NCBI RefSeq assembly: GCF_041435335.1
Contig: NZ_CP108430.1
Span: forward strand, 1,426,001 to 1,490,000
Direction: 5' to 3'
DNA length: 64,000 nt
Source of the DNA: Streptomyces sp. NBC_01283
GTDB taxonomy: Bacteria > Actinomycetota > Actinomycetes > Streptomycetales > Streptomycetaceae
The notes beneath the pieces are model-generated. The model was not told where the DNA came from. It ran no database searches and was given only the letters and a program-made list of their open reading frames with translations. This document shows positions 27,600 to 36,759 of this stretch, piece by piece. A program made the position numbers and the translations under genes. How positions within the stretch are numbered: position 1 is the first letter of the stretch; each line of letters starts with the position of its first letter.

Positions 27600-28045
27600 C
27601 GGCTCTCCTGGAGGTCGTGCACCGCCTGCGGGCTGCGCGCCATGTCGTCGGCGCCCGGCACCGGCGCGGACGCGTCGTCGCCGAGGGCCACGATGCGGTT
27701 GACCGCGCCGTCGACGCCGTCGACGTGCACGACCCTGGGCCGCAGGGTGCGGGCCTCGGCGTCGTCGACCTGGGCGTAGCTGATGATGATCACCTTATCG
27801 CCGGGGTGCACGAGGTGCGCGGCCGCGCCGTTGATGCCGATGACGCCGCTGCCGCGTTCGCCCTCGATGGTGTACGTCTCCAGGCGGGCGCCGTTGGTGA
27901 TGTCGACGATGTGCACGAGCTCGCCGGGCAGCAGGTCGGCGGCGTCGAGGAGATCGGCGTCGATGGTGACGGATCCCACGTAGTGCAGGTCCGCCTGGGT
28001 CACCGTGGCGCGGTGGATCTTGGACTTGAACATGGTGCGCAGCAT
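27596..28045 (-). CDS. panD: Aspartate 1-decarboxylase
   Basis: Makes beta-alanine from L-aspartate for pantothenate and CoA. It is translated as a proenzyme that self-cleaves between Gly and Ser in YVGSVTID (about residues 24/25) to make the pyruvoyl group. The core [26 protein letters not shown] and [22 protein letters not shown] are all present. At 149 residues it has a longer C-terminal tail than the usual 126-139. It is first in an operon with a small GNAT and a racemase-like gene; AGGAG precedes the ATG. In enteric bacteria PanD maturation needs the acetyltransferase PanZ. The adjacent GNAT is not a clear PanZ, but the pairing is suggestive. Confidence 0.97.
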   Translation of the reverse strand: MLRTMFKSKIHRATVTQADLHYVGSVTIDADLLDAADLLPGELVHIVDITNGARLETYTIEGERGSGVIGINGAAAHLVHPGDKVIIISYAQVDDAEARTLRPRVVHVDGVDGAVNRIVALGDDASAPVPGADDMARSPQAVHDLQESR

Positions 28046-28149
28046 GTTGAACTCCTGGGGTCGGCTCCCTGCCCGCGTAATTGCAGGTCAAGGGCGTTAT
28101 CCACTCTACATGGGCGTACGCCCGTACGCCGGGATACTCCGAGGTGCGC

Positions 28150-28992
28150 TCAGCGGTCCGCCCGCTTCTCGTGCGGTCCCGTGTCCGGGACCTCGCCGAT
28201 CTCCGCCGCCGCAGGATCGAGTACGCGCGACAGGAACGTCCGGGTCCGCTCGTGCTGGGGGTCGCCCACCACTCGTTCGGGCGTACCCTCCTCGACGATC
28301 ACTCCGTCGTCCATGAAGACCACCCGGTCGGCGACCTCGCGCGCGAAGCTCATCTCATGGGTGACGACCAGCATCGTCATCCCCTCCTTGGCGAGCGAGC
28401 GCATCACCGCGAGCACGTCTCCGACCAGTTCGGGATCGAGCGCGGAGGTCGGCTCGTCGAAGAGCATCAGCTCGGGGTCCATGGACAGCGCCCGGGCGAT
28501 CGCGACCCGCTGCTGCTGGCCGCCGGAGAGCTGCGCCGGATAGGACTGCTCCTTGTCGACGAGGCCGACCCGGGCGAGGTTGGCCCGCGCGATGCGCTCC
28601 GCCTCCTCCTTGCCGCGCCGCAGCACGCGGCGCTGCGCGATGGTCAGGTTCTCCAGTGCCGTGAGGTGCGGGAAGAGGTTGAAGGACTGGAAGACCATGC
28701 CGATCCGGCGGCGTACGCGATCGATGTCCACATCGGGGTCGGTGACCTCCGTGCCGGCCACCGTCACCGTGCCCGACGTGGGCTCTTCCAGGAGATTGAC
28801 ACAGCGCAGCAGGGTCGACTTGCCGGAGCCCGAAGGGCCGATGACACAGACCACGTCACCGCGCCCGACCGTGAAGTCGATGCCCTTGAGCACCTCCAGA
28901 TCACCGAACGACTTGTGCAGCTCGCGCACCTCGATCGCCTGGCCCGAGGGTGCGGGCGCGTCGGGCGCCTTGTCCAACTTCACGGTGCTCAC
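28150..28992 (-). CDS. Polar amino-acid ABC transporter ATPase
   Basis: A 280-residue GlnQ/GluA-type ATPase. It has Walker [10 protein letters not shown], the Q-loop [11 protein letters not shown], signature [15 protein letters not shown], Walker [15 protein letters not shown] and the H-loop VVTHEMSFA. An extra about 20 residues precede the core. Its GTG start overlaps the permease stop by four bases (GTGA), so it is the last gene of the binding protein-permease-ATPase operon. Glutamate or glutamine is the likely substrate by family, not proven. Confidence 0.96.
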   Translation of the reverse strand: MSTVKLDKAPDAPAPSGQAIEVRELHKSFGDLEVLKGIDFTVGRGDVVCVIGPSGSGKSTLLRCVNLLEEPTSGTVTVAGTEVTDPDVDIDRVRRRIGMVFQSFNLFPHLTALENLTIAQRRVLRRGKEEAERIARANLARVGLVDKEQSYPAQLSGGQQQRVAIARALSMDPELMLFDEPTSALDPELVGDVLAVMRSLAKEGMTMLVVTHEMSFAREVADRVVFMDDGVIVEEGTPERVVGDPQHERTRTFLSRVLDPAAAEIGEVPDTGPHEKRADR

Positions 28993-29774
28993 CTGGCTTT
29001 CGCCGTACGGGCCTCGAGCCGCCGCACCAGATGGCCGAGCGGGAGGGTGATGACGAGATACAGCAGTCCGGCGATCAGGATCGGGGTCAGGCTCTTGTGC
29101 TCGTTCAGCGCGTCCCGGCCGAAGTTGGCCAGCTCGAACTGGCCGAGCGAGAGGCCGAGCAGATACACCAGGGAGGAGTCCTTGGTGAGCAGGATCAGCT
29201 CGTTGGTCAGCGGCGGCAGCACGATCCGGAACGCCTGCGGCATCACGATCGACACCATCGCACGCCCCGATGACATGCCCAGCGAACGGGCCGCCTCCGT
29301 CTGCCCCTTGGGCACCGCCAGAATGCCCGCGCGGATCGTCTCGGCCATGTAGGCGGCGCCCACCAGGCCCAGCGACAGCATCACCGTGATGTCCATGTCG
29401 AGCGCGACCTCGAAGGCCAGCGGCACACCGAAGCCGAGCGCGATGAACACCAGCAGGGAGGGGATGCCGCGGAAGAACTCGATATAGGCGATCGCGATCC
29501 AGCGGTACGGAGCCACCGTGGACAGCCGCATCAGCGCAAGCACGATGCCGAGCCCCAGGCCGAAGCCGAAGCCGAGCAGCGTGTAGTAGGCGGTGTTGAC
29601 CAGCGCGGTGGTGATCACCTCGGGGAACATCGCCTTGGCGATCTCCACGTCGAAGAACGCCTGGCGCAGTGTCCCCCAGTCGGCCACCAGGGCGAACACG
29701 GCTATGGCGATGATCAGCACGGCGTACTGGACGCCGCGGAACAGCCGTGCCCGCTGCCGTCGGGACATGGTCAT
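28989..29774 (-). CDS. Polar amino-acid ABC transporter permease
   Basis: A 261-residue HisM/GlnP-type permease with about five membrane spans. The family loop [18 protein letters not shown] and the EAA coupling motif region [29 protein letters not shown] are present. The ATG at 29774 has GAGGAG upstream; an open frame to 29843 overlaps the binding-protein gene and is rejected. Only one permease gene is present, so it presumably forms a homodimer. Confidence 0.94.
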   Translation of the reverse strand: MTMSRRQRARLFRGVQYAVLIIAIAVFALVADWGTLRQAFFDVEIAKAMFPEVITTALVNTAYYTLLGFGFGLGLGIVLALMRLSTVAPYRWIAIAYIEFFRGIPSLLVFIALGFGVPLAFEVALDMDITVMLSLGLVGAAYMAETIRAGILAVPKGQTEAARSLGMSSGRAMVSIVMPQAFRIVLPPLTNELILLTKDSSLVYLLGLSLGQFELANFGRDALNEHKSLTPILIAGLLYLVITLPLGHLVRRLEARTAKAR

Positions 29775-29815
29775 ACGTGCAGAACTCCTCTGGTCAGCCG
29801 TTTGAGTGCTCGAGG

Positions 29816-30646
29816 TCAGCTCTGCGGAGTGGTGCCGAACCACTTCTTGTAGATCTTGTCGTAACTGCCGTCGGCCCGCGCGTCCTTGAGGACCTTGTTG
29901 GCCTTGGCGCGCAGCGCGTCATTGCCCGTACGGAAGCCGATTCCGTACTCCTCGCCGGTGTCGAACTCCGCGGTCACCTCGGTGTCCGGGTTCTCCTTGA
30001 CGTACTCGAAGAGCACGCCGTTGTCGTTGATGCCCGCATCGACCTTGCCTGCCTTGACGGCGGTGAGCAGCAGCCCGACGTCCTCGTACTCCACGAGTTC
30101 GATGTCGAGGCCCTCGCTCTCCTTCTTGGCGTAGATGCCGCCGGTGGTTGCCTTCTGGTAGCCGAGCTTCTTGCCCTTGAGGTCATCGAAGGTCTTGTAG
30201 GGCTCGCCCTTCTTGGTGATCAGCGCCTGCGTGGCGTTGAAGTAGGGGTCCGAGAAGTCCATGACCTTGTCGCGTTCCTTGGTGATCGTCATGCCCGCGG
30301 CGGCCAGATCGCACTTGCGGATGTTGAAGTCCTGGCCGGTCTCGATGCCCTCGAAGGGCGTGTTGACGATCTCCTGCTTCACCCCCAGTTCCTTGGCGAT
30401 CAGGTCGACCAGATCAACGTCGAAGCCGACGATCTTGCCGTCCTTCTTCGACTGGAACGGCGGATAGGGCAGATGCGTGCAGGTCTTGAGCGTGCCGGAC
30501 GAGACGAGCTTGATCCCCGAGCCGCCCTTGTCGCTGTCGCTGTCGGACTTGGTGCTGGTGCAGCCCGCCGCCAGCAGGCCGGCGGCTACCGTCAGGGCCA
30601 TGACAGCCACCGGGGAACGAACGGACTTCGGGGGACGAGCGGACAC
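29816..30646 (-). CDS. Amino-acid ABC transporter substrate-binding lipoprotein
   Basis: A 276-residue family 3 solute-binding protein. The lipobox LAAGC places the lipid-modified Cys near residue 30. The mature part starts with a Ser/Asp/Lys linker. Family motifs include YPPFQSKKDGKIVGFDVDL, TPFEGIETGQDF and LKGKKLGYQKATTGGIYAK. Start is the GTG at 30646 with GGAGG six bases upstream; an open frame to 30778 is rejected. First gene of the importer operon. Confidence 0.95.
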   Translation of the reverse strand: MSARPPKSVRSPVAVMALTVAAGLLAAGCTSTKSDSDSDKGGSGIKLVSSGTLKTCTHLPYPPFQSKKDGKIVGFDVDLVDLIAKELGVKQEIVNTPFEGIETGQDFNIRKCDLAAAGMTITKERDKVMDFSDPYFNATQALITKKGEPYKTFDDLKGKKLGYQKATTGGIYAKKESEGLDIELVEYEDVGLLLTAVKAGKVDAGINDNGVLFEYVKENPDTEVTAEFDTGEEYGIGFRTGNDALRAKANKVLKDARADGSYDKIYKKWFGTTPQS

Positions 30647-31073
30647 AGGACCTCCAGGGCAGGCTCGAACCAGGGCGCGAGCGAGATCAACAGCGCTGTG
30701 TGCTGCGCAAGCTGCGGTGCATCCTGCCACCGGCCAGGGCTCTTGTCCTGCCCTCAGGGTTGCGTATGAGTAACACACTCGATCTCCACTGCGTCAACTT
30801 CCCTGTGTGAGCGGGTGCTTGCTCTTGGTCTTCACCCTCCAGCCGGTGACCTCCGGGGCGGAGAGCCCGCGGCTCGCCTCACAGAATCCAGCCGGATGCC
30901 CGTTGCGGCTTGCAGGGGGACCTCGGCGTGGTGGTGCGCGTCAGTCCCTCCGTCCCGGTCTTCGAGGATCATGGTGAGGCCCACCTCTTCCCGCCCGCGT
31001 CGATGACCCGGAGCCGGTGCCCAGTCACGCGGCACCGACCGCCACCAGGGCCTCGGCCTGCTCCCGGCAGGCG
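30647..31073. other. 427-base intergenic region
   Basis: Lies between the binding-protein start and the end of the ABC exporter gene, both on the minus strand. No gene seen. It contains the likely importer promoter at 30768-30797; the rest (30800-31073) shows no coding signal or strong hairpin. Confidence 0.5.
30768..30797 (-). promoter_or_regulatory. Candidate promoter, amino-acid importer operon
   Basis: On the minus strand TTGACG (30797-30792) is followed after 18 bases by TTACTC (30773-30768). The leader to the GTG at 30646 would be about 115 bases. Confidence 0.4.
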
Positions 31074-32954
31074 TCATGCCGCCGCCTTCTCCGCCTTGTT
31101 GGCGAATTGCGTCCGGTAGAGCTCCGCGTACCGGCCCCCCGTCCCCAGCAGTTCCTCGTGGGTTCCCCGTTCCACGATCCGGCCCGCCTCCACGACCAGG
31201 ATCTGGTCGGCGGACCGCACCGTCGAGAGGCGGTGGGCGATGACGATCGCCGTGCGGCCTTCCAGGGCCTCCGCGAGGGCCTCTTGGACCGCCGCCTCGG
31301 AGGTGTTGTCGAGGTGCGCCGTGGCCTCGTCGAGGATGACCACCCGTTGCTGGGCCAGGAGCAGGCGGGCGATCGTCATGCGTTGGCGCTCGCCGCCGGA
31401 GAGGCGGTAGCCGCGCTCGCCGACCACGGTGTCCAGGCCGTCGGGCAGGGAGCGTACGAGGTCTTCGAGGCGGGCCCTGCGCAGGACGTCCCACAGGTCG
31501 TCCTCGGTGGCCTCGGGGCGGGCGAGCAGCAGGTTGGCGCGGACCGACTCGTGGAAGAGGTGGCCGTCCTGGGTGACCATGCCGAGGGTCCGGCGCATGG
31601 ATGCCGCGGAGAGGTCGCGGACGTCCACCCCGCCGATGCGTACGGTTCCGGAGTCCGTGTCGTACAGACGCGGCAGCAGTTGCGCGATCGTCGACTTGCC
31701 TGCCCCGGAGGAGCCGACGAGTGCGATCGTCTGGCCGGGCTCCGCGCGGAAGGAGAGGCCGTGCAGGACCTCTTCGCCGCCCCGGGTGTCGAGGGACGCG
31801 ACCTCTTCGAGGGAGGCCAGGGAGACCTTCTCGGCGGACGGGTAGCCGAAGCGGACGTCGTCGAACTCCACCGCCACCGGGCCCGAGGGGACCTCCCGCG
31901 CGTCCGGCTTCTCGTCGATCAGCGGCTTCAGGTCGAGGATCTCGAAGACCCGCTCGAAGCTGACGAGTGCGCTCATGACCTCGACCCGGGCTCCCGCCAG
32001 GGACGTCAGCGGTGCGTAGAGGCGGGTCAGGAGCAGGGCGAGGGAGACGATCGCGCCCGCTTCCAGGGTGCCGTCCAGGGCGAAGTAGCCGCCGAGGCCG
32101 TAGACGAGGGCCAGGGCGAGGGCCGAGACCAGGGTGAGCGCGGTGATGAACGTGGACTGCGCCATGGCCGTACGGACACCGATGTCCCGCACCCGCCGGG
32201 CCCGCGTGGCGAACTCCTCCGACTCGGCGCCCGGACGGCCGAAGAGCTTGATGAGCGTGGCGCCCGGAGCGGAGAAGCGCTCGGTCATGCGCGTGCCCAT
32301 CGCCGCGTTGTGGTGTGCGGCCTCGCGCTGGAGTTTCGCCATCCGGGAGCCCATGCGCCGGGCGGGCACGACGAAGACGGGGAGCAGGACCAGCGCAAGG
32401 AGCGTGATCTGCCAGGAGAGCTTCAGCATCACGGCCAGCGTCAGGAGCAGCGTGACCACGTTGGCGACGACGCCGGAGAGCGTGTTGCTGAACGCGCGCT
32501 GGGCGCCGATCACGTCGTTGTTGAGGCGGCTGACGAGCGCACCGGTGCGGGTGCGGGTGAAGAAGGCGACGGGCATGCGCTGTACGTGGTCGAAGACAGC
32601 CGTCCGCAGGTCGAGGATGAGCCCCTCCCCCAGGTTCGCCGACAGCCAGCGGCCGAGCAGTCCGAAGCCGGCCTCAGCGACGGCGATCACGGCGATGAGC
32701 AGGGCGTACCGGACGACGAGCGAGGAGTCGCCGTCCTTGACGATCACGTCCACGACGCTGCCCGCGAGGACGGGGGTCGCCACGGCGAGCAGCGCGGTGA
32801 CGATGCTCAGGAGAACGAAGTAGACGATGCGGCGCTTGTGCGGGCGGGCGAAGGCCCCGATGCGGCGCAAGGTGGCGCGGGCGAAGGGACGGCTGTCCTG
32901 CTCGGCGCGCATCACGCTCTGCAGCTGGGTCCAGGCTGTCGTTTCCATGCTCAT
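31074..32954 (-). CDS. ABC exporter (fused membrane and ATPase domains), SoxR-controlled
   Basis: A 626-residue half-transporter of the MsbA/multidrug type. Six membrane spans occupy about residues 45-330 and the ATPase domain follows. Walker A is GSSGAGKST, signature LSGGERQRMTIARLLLA, Walker B VVILDEATAHLD. It probably exports small toxic or redox-active compounds. The promoter carries a complete SoxR box, and an ABC exporter is an established member of the S. coelicolor SoxR regulon, so the role in redox-cycler export is well supported by context. ATG at 32954 has no ribosome binding site and coincides with the predicted transcription start, so the mRNA is probably leaderless. ATG at 32948 is an alternative. 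Confidence 0.93.
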   Translation of the reverse strand: MSMETTAWTQLQSVMRAEQDSRPFARATLRRIGAFARPHKRRIVYFVLLSIVTALLAVATPVLAGSVVDVIVKDGDSSLVVRYALLIAVIAVAEAGFGLLGRWLSANLGEGLILDLRTAVFDHVQRMPVAFFTRTRTGALVSRLNNDVIGAQRAFSNTLSGVVANVVTLLLTLAVMLKLSWQITLLALVLLPVFVVPARRMGSRMAKLQREAAHHNAAMGTRMTERFSAPGATLIKLFGRPGAESEEFATRARRVRDIGVRTAMAQSTFITALTLVSALALALVYGLGGYFALDGTLEAGAIVSLALLLTRLYAPLTSLAGARVEVMSALVSFERVFEILDLKPLIDEKPDAREVPSGPVAVEFDDVRFGYPSAEKVSLASLEEVASLDTRGGEEVLHGLSFRAEPGQTIALVGSSGAGKSTIAQLLPRLYDTDSGTVRIGGVDVRDLSAASMRRTLGMVTQDGHLFHESVRANLLLARPEATEDDLWDVLRRARLEDLVRSLPDGLDTVVGERGYRLSGGERQRMTIARLLLAQQRVVILDEATAHLDNTSEAAVQEALAEALEGRTAIVIAHRLSTVRSADQILVVEAGRIVERGTHEELLGTGGRYAELYRTQFANKAEKAAA

Positions 32955-32960
32955 GAGGAG

Positions 32961-32990
32961 AACGTAGAACCTCAAGCTTCCTTGAGGTCA
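32961..32990 (-). promoter_or_regulatory. SoxR box and 19-bp-spacer promoter
   Basis: ACCTCAAG (32969-32976), four bases, CTTGAGGT (32981-32988): a perfect palindrome matching the SoxR consensus. It sits between TTGACC (-35, 32990-32985) and TACGTT (-10, 32966-32961), whose spacing is 19 bases, the over-long spacer diagnostic of MerR-family activation. Six bases after the -10 comes the A of the exporter's ATG. Confidence 0.88.
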
Positions 32991-33045
32991 AGGGTCGGTG
33001 GTGAGGCACCCGAACGAGACCCCCCGCGCGTCCCTGTCGCAGCCC

Positions 33046-33074
33046 TTGACCCGCGTGTAACAGGAACGTACTTT
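33046..33074 (+). promoter_or_regulatory. Promoter of GH3 beta-glucosidase gene
   Basis: TTGACC (33046-33051), 17-base spacer, TACTTT (33069-33074): a good sigma-70/HrdB-type promoter, about 60 bases before the ATG at 33136. No LacI-type palindrome was found in the spacer. Confidence 0.6.
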
Positions 33075-33135
33075 CGCTTCAACTCTTGTGGCCAACACAG
33101 AGGTTGTCGACTTCCTGATGTGAGAAGGCGAACAC

Positions 33136-35439
33136 ATGCGAGAGCTACGAAGGCGTACTCTGCTGTCCGCGATCGGTGGCACAGCCGTCGCGGGAGGCGG
33201 TCTCACTGCCGCCGGCACGGGGATCGCCCAGGCCGCGCCGCAACGCCCGAGCCCGCTCGACCCGAAGCTGAGCCCCCTCGACCCGAAGATCAAGAAGCTG
33301 CTCGACCGTATGACTGTCGAAGAGAAGCTGGGCCAGCTTCAGCAGCTCCCCTGGGCCGTCAGCACGGGACCCGGCGGCAGCGAGACGAAGGACGTCGAGG
33401 ACGCGGCGCGCGCCGGACGGCTCGGTTCGGTCCTGAACATCTTCGGCGCCAAGAGCAGCAACGCCCTGCAGCGCATCGCGGTGGAGGAGTCCCGGCTCGG
33501 AGTTCCGCTGCTCTTCGGCCTCGATGTCATCCATGGCCTCTGGACGACATTCCCGATCCCTCTCGCCCAGGCGTCGAGCTTCGACCCGGAGGTCACCCGG
33601 CGGGACGCCGAGGTGTCGGCCAGGGAGTCCCGTTCGAACGGCGTGCACTGGACGTTCTCGCCGATGATGGACGTCACGCACGAGCCGCGCTGGGGCCGGA
33701 TCGCCGAGGGCTGCGGCGAGGACCCGTACCTCACGACGGCGTTCGCGGTGGCCAAGGTGGAGGGCTACCAGGGCGAGAAGGGTTCGGGGCTCGACGCCAA
33801 GGACCGCATCGCCGCCTGCGCCAAGCACTTCGTCGCGTACGGCGGGGCCGAGGGCGGCCGGGACTACAACACGGTCGACGTGTCGGAGTCACGCCTGCGC
33901 AACCACTATCTGCCGCCGTTCAAGGCCGCGTTGGACGCGGGCGTGGCCACGGTGATGGCCTCCTTCAACACCATCAGCGGCGTCCCGGCCCACGGCAACT
34001 CCCACACGCTCACCGACGTGCTGAGCAAGGAGTGGGGCTTCGACGGCTTCGTCGTCAGCGACTGGAACGGCGTCGACGAGCTCATCGCGCACGGCTTCGC
34101 CGAGGACGGCGCCGACGCGGCGCGCCTCGCGCTGAACGCCGGCGTCGACATGGAGATGGCCAGCACGGACCTGGCCAAGCACGGCAAGAAGCTGCTGAGC
34201 GGCGGCAGGATCAGCAAGCAGCGCCTCGACGAGGCGGTCACGCGGATCCTGCGCCTGAAGTTCGCGCTCGGGCTCTTCGAGAACCCGTACGTCGACGAGG
34301 GCGACGCCATCGACAAGCCGTCCGCGGCGGCCCGCAAGGCCGCCCGCGAGACCGCGGCCCGCTCGATGGTGCTCCTGAAGAACGACGGCAAGGCGCTTCC
34401 GCTCAAGGCGTCCACCGGTTCGATCGCGGTCGTGGGTCCGTTCGGCGACTCCGACGACCTGCTCGGCACGTGGACGTTCCCGGGCGCGGCGAAGAACTTC
34501 CCCTCGGGGAAGGTCCTCGCCGCGGTGAAGGCCGCGGCTCCGCGGGCGAAGGTGACGTACGCGAAGGGCGTCGACCCCGAGGGCGAGGACACCGGCGGCA
34601 TCCCGGCGGCCGTCGCCGCGGCCAAGGACGCGGATGTCACCGTCGTCGTGGTCGGCGAGCCCCCGGCGATGAGCGGCGAGGCGGCCGCGCGCAGCGACAT
34701 CAGCCTGCCGGGCGGGCAGGAGAAGCTGATCGAGGCGATCGCCGGGACGGGCAAGCCGTTCGTGGTGGTCCTGGTCAACGGGCGCCCGCTGACCATCGGC
34801 GACTGGCTGAAGTCGGCGCCCGCCGTCCTGGAGGCCTGGCACCCGGGCCTTGAGGCGGGCAACGCGATCGCCGACGTGCTGTTCGGAGAGGTCAATCCGG
34901 GCGGCAAGCTGCCCGTCTCGTTCCCGCGGACGGTCGGTCAGATCCCGGTCCACTACAACCACGAGTCGACGGGCCGCCCGTACAGCGCGGACAACAAGTA
35001 CACGTCCAAGTACCTCGACCTGCCCCCAAACCCGCAGTTCGCCTTCGGCCACGGGCTCTCCTACACGTCCTTCGAGATCGGCGAGCCGAGGCTGAGCCGC
35101 GACCGCGTGTCCGCGCGGGCGCTGCGCAAGGGCGACACCCTGGAGGTCTCGGTGTCCGTCCGCAACACGGGCGACCGCACGGGCGACGAGGTCGTTCAGC
35201 TGTACGTCCACGATATCGCGGCGAGCATCGCGCAGCCGGTGCGCAAGCTGCGCGGCTTCCGCAGGGTGACGCTGAAGGCGGGCCGGTCGACGACCGTCCG
35301 CTTCCAGCTCGGCGCCGAGGACCTCGGGTTCTGGACGAACGCCCAGGACGGTGAGTTCCGGGTCGAGGAGGGGGCGGTGGACCTCTACGTCGGCAACAGC
35401 TCCGAGGCCGAGGCGAAGAAGCGGCTGACGATCACGTAG
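33136..35439 (+). CDS. Tat-exported GH3 beta-glucosidase (BglX-type)
   Basis: A 767-residue family 3 glycoside hydrolase. The N-terminus has a twin-arginine signal (LRRRTLLSAIGG, then Gly/Ala core ending AQAAPQ). The GH3 N-domain contains FGLDVIHG and the nucleophile Asp in GFVVSDWNGVDEL. The C-domain includes HPGLEAGNAIADVLFGEVNPGGKLPVSFPR. A fibronectin-III-like domain closes the protein (about residues 655-760). Expected to remove terminal beta-glucose from oligosaccharides outside the cell. Monocistronic, with a clear promoter and terminator. Confidence 0.96.
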   Translation: MRELRRRTLLSAIGGTAVAGGGLTAAGTGIAQAAPQRPSPLDPKLSPLDPKIKKLLDRMTVEEKLGQLQQLPWAVSTGPGGSETKDVEDAARAGRLGSVLNIFGAKSSNALQRIAVEESRLGVPLLFGLDVIHGLWTTFPIPLAQASSFDPEVTRRDAEVSARESRSNGVHWTFSPMMDVTHEPRWGRIAEGCGEDPYLTTAFAVAKVEGYQGEKGSGLDAKDRIAACAKHFVAYGGAEGGRDYNTVDVSESRLRNHYLPPFKAALDAGVATVMASFNTISGVPAHGNSHTLTDVLSKEWGFDGFVVSDWNGVDELIAHGFAEDGADAARLALNAGVDMEMASTDLAKHGKKLLSGGRISKQRLDEAVTRILRLKFALGLFENPYVDEGDAIDKPSAAARKAARETAARSMVLLKNDGKALPLKASTGSIAVVGPFGDSDDLLGTWTFPGAAKNFPSGKVLAAVKAAAPRAKVTYAKGVDPEGEDTGGIPAAVAAAKDADVTVVVVGEPPAMSGEAAARSDISLPGGQEKLIEAIAGTGKPFVVVLVNGRPLTIGDWLKSAPAVLEAWHPGLEAGNAIADVLFGEVNPGGKLPVSFPRTVGQIPVHYNHESTGRPYSADNKYTSKYLDLPPNPQFAFGHGLSYTSFEIGEPRLSRDRVSARALRKGDTLEVSVSVRNTGDRTGDEVVQLYVHDIAASIAQPVRKLRGFRRVTLKAGRSTTVRFQLGAEDLGFWTNAQDGEFRVEEGAVDLYVGNSSEAEAKKRLTIT

Positions 35440-35466
35440 GCCGTGCGAAAAGGGCCGTGCGGAAAC

Positions 35467-35493
35467 GGCCGGGCCCCGGTGGAGGGCCCGGCC
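35467..35493. terminator. Terminator between GH3 and GNAT genes
   Basis: GGCCGGGCCC and GGGCCCGGCC form a perfect 10-bp stem with a 7-base loop in the 63-base gap between two convergent genes. Confidence 0.8.
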
Positions 35494-35502
35494 CCTCACG
35501 GA

Positions 35503-36360
35503 TCAGCCCAGTTCGAGCGTCGTCACGCCGAAGACCCGCTCCTCTGCGTACTCCCGCACCGGCCCGGTGTACATCCGGGCGGTCGGGAACGTGGGCTTCA
35601 TGCCGCGCGCCTCGGCGAGGGCGACCGCGTGCGGCTGGGTCTCGGGGACGTCGATGACGACGGGCTCACCGTCCGTCTCGGCCGTCAGCGCGTCGAAGAC
35701 CTCCTCCGCGTCGGCGCGCGTGTCCGCGAACAGGGGTCCGATGCGCAGTGCGCCCTGGGCCGGGCGGAGCACGCCGTATCCGGTGATGTGGCCGTCGACG
35801 ATCCGGGCGAGGGCGCGGTGCCCGGGAGCGGTCAGCCAGGATTCCAGGAAGCGCGGTCGGTCGGCGGGGTAGCTCGCGGCGTCGTACGCGGTGATCGCCC
35901 GCAGGCCCGCGGCCTCGACCGGCAGGACCCGTGCGGGTCTTGGGCCGCCGCCGGGCACGGGGCCCACGTACCGGATGGTGCGGTGGGCGAGCTCGAAGCC
36001 CGAGCGGCGGTAGTTGTCCTGCTGGGCGACCACGCCGTCCAGGCCGACGGTGCGCTTGCCCGCGTGGGCGAGAGCCCTCCGCCAGGTGGCGAGCCCGTGG
36101 CCGCGTCCTCGCATGTCGGGGCGGACGAGGTAGAAACCCAGGAAGGCGTACAGCTCGTCGTAGTTCACGACCGAGATCGCGGAGACGGGCTCACCCCCGA
36201 TGCGGCCGATGAAGAACCCCTCGGGGTCCTGCGCGAAGAACGACGGGCCGTCCCGCAGACCCGGATTCCAGCCCTCGTCCGCCGCCCATCCGCTGACGAT
36301 CCGCCAGTCGTCGAGCGTCGCCCGCGAGATGGTGAGCCGCCCAGGGGCCGAATCTGTCAT
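35503..36360 (-). CDS. Two-domain GNAT N-acetyltransferase
   Basis: A 285-residue protein. The N-terminal GNAT domain has RPDMRGRGHGLATWRRAL as acetyl-CoA loop and DGVVAQQDNYRRSGFELAHR as the last strand-helix-strand. The C-terminal half (about residues 150-285) is the GNAT-like second domain often paired with it (GYGVLRPAQGALRIGPLFAD). Acceptor unknown. The ATG at 36360 has AAGGG upstream; a longer frame to 36420 is rejected because it lacks a site. Convergent with the GH3 gene and divergent from the encapsulin. Confidence 0.9.
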   Translation of the reverse strand: MTDSAPGRLTISRATLDDWRIVSGWAADEGWNPGLRDGPSFFAQDPEGFFIGRIGGEPVSAISVVNYDELYAFLGFYLVRPDMRGRGHGLATWRRALAHAGKRTVGLDGVVAQQDNYRRSGFELAHRTIRYVGPVPGGGPRPARVLPVEAAGLRAITAYDAASYPADRPRFLESWLTAPGHRALARIVDGHITGYGVLRPAQGALRIGPLFADTRADAEEVFDALTAETDGEPVVIDVPETQPHAVALAEARGMKPTFPTARMYTGPVREYAEERVFGVTTLELG

Positions 36361-36759
36361 CGCTGCACCCTTCGTACGCCGGAGGGGACCGTCCCACGCC
36401 CCGGAAAGGGGCCGCCCCACACGTCGGAGAAGGGCCGCCCCGGCGCGGCCACGATCACCGGCCGCACCGGAACCATCCTTCCCGACTCATCGCCTCGATA
36501 CCCGATTCATAAGCGCTCCTTTCAGGGGTGCTTGGCTCCGGTATTGGGATGATTCGAGCCCGATATCTGCTGTCGAGGGATTTCCGTGAAGTGCCCTGCG
36601 AGGGTGGTCAGCAGGTGCAAGGCCTACCGTCCGTTCATTTCCGGCCTTTTCTCAACCAGCCCTGATAAATGACCACTTGCGGTCCTGGAACAACGAGAAC
36701 ACGATCGGCGCCGAAAGCCATCACGGCAGCCCGAAAGACCGTTCTTCCAGGAGGTTCCA
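36361..36759. other. 399-base intergenic region upstream of the encapsulin
   Basis: Separates the divergent GNAT and shell genes. No gene or RNA recognised. The only AT-rich word is TGATAAAT at 36663-36670, a possible -10 for the shell operon with a leader of about 85 bases. An AGGAGG ribosome binding site is at 36749-36754. Confidence 0.5.

Noticed and set aside
33100..33118. CAAC/GTTG inverted repeat before the GH3 gene as a further LacI site
   Set aside because: Arms are four bases, spaced differently from the CAACGTTG operators and without the central CG.
31017..34853. Very long open frame on the plus strand covering the exporter and part of the GH3 gene
   Set aside because: It is antisense to the exporter, out of frame with GH3, and rich in Arg/Gly/Pro/Ala. 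GC-biased third positions make such stop-free shadows common in this genome.
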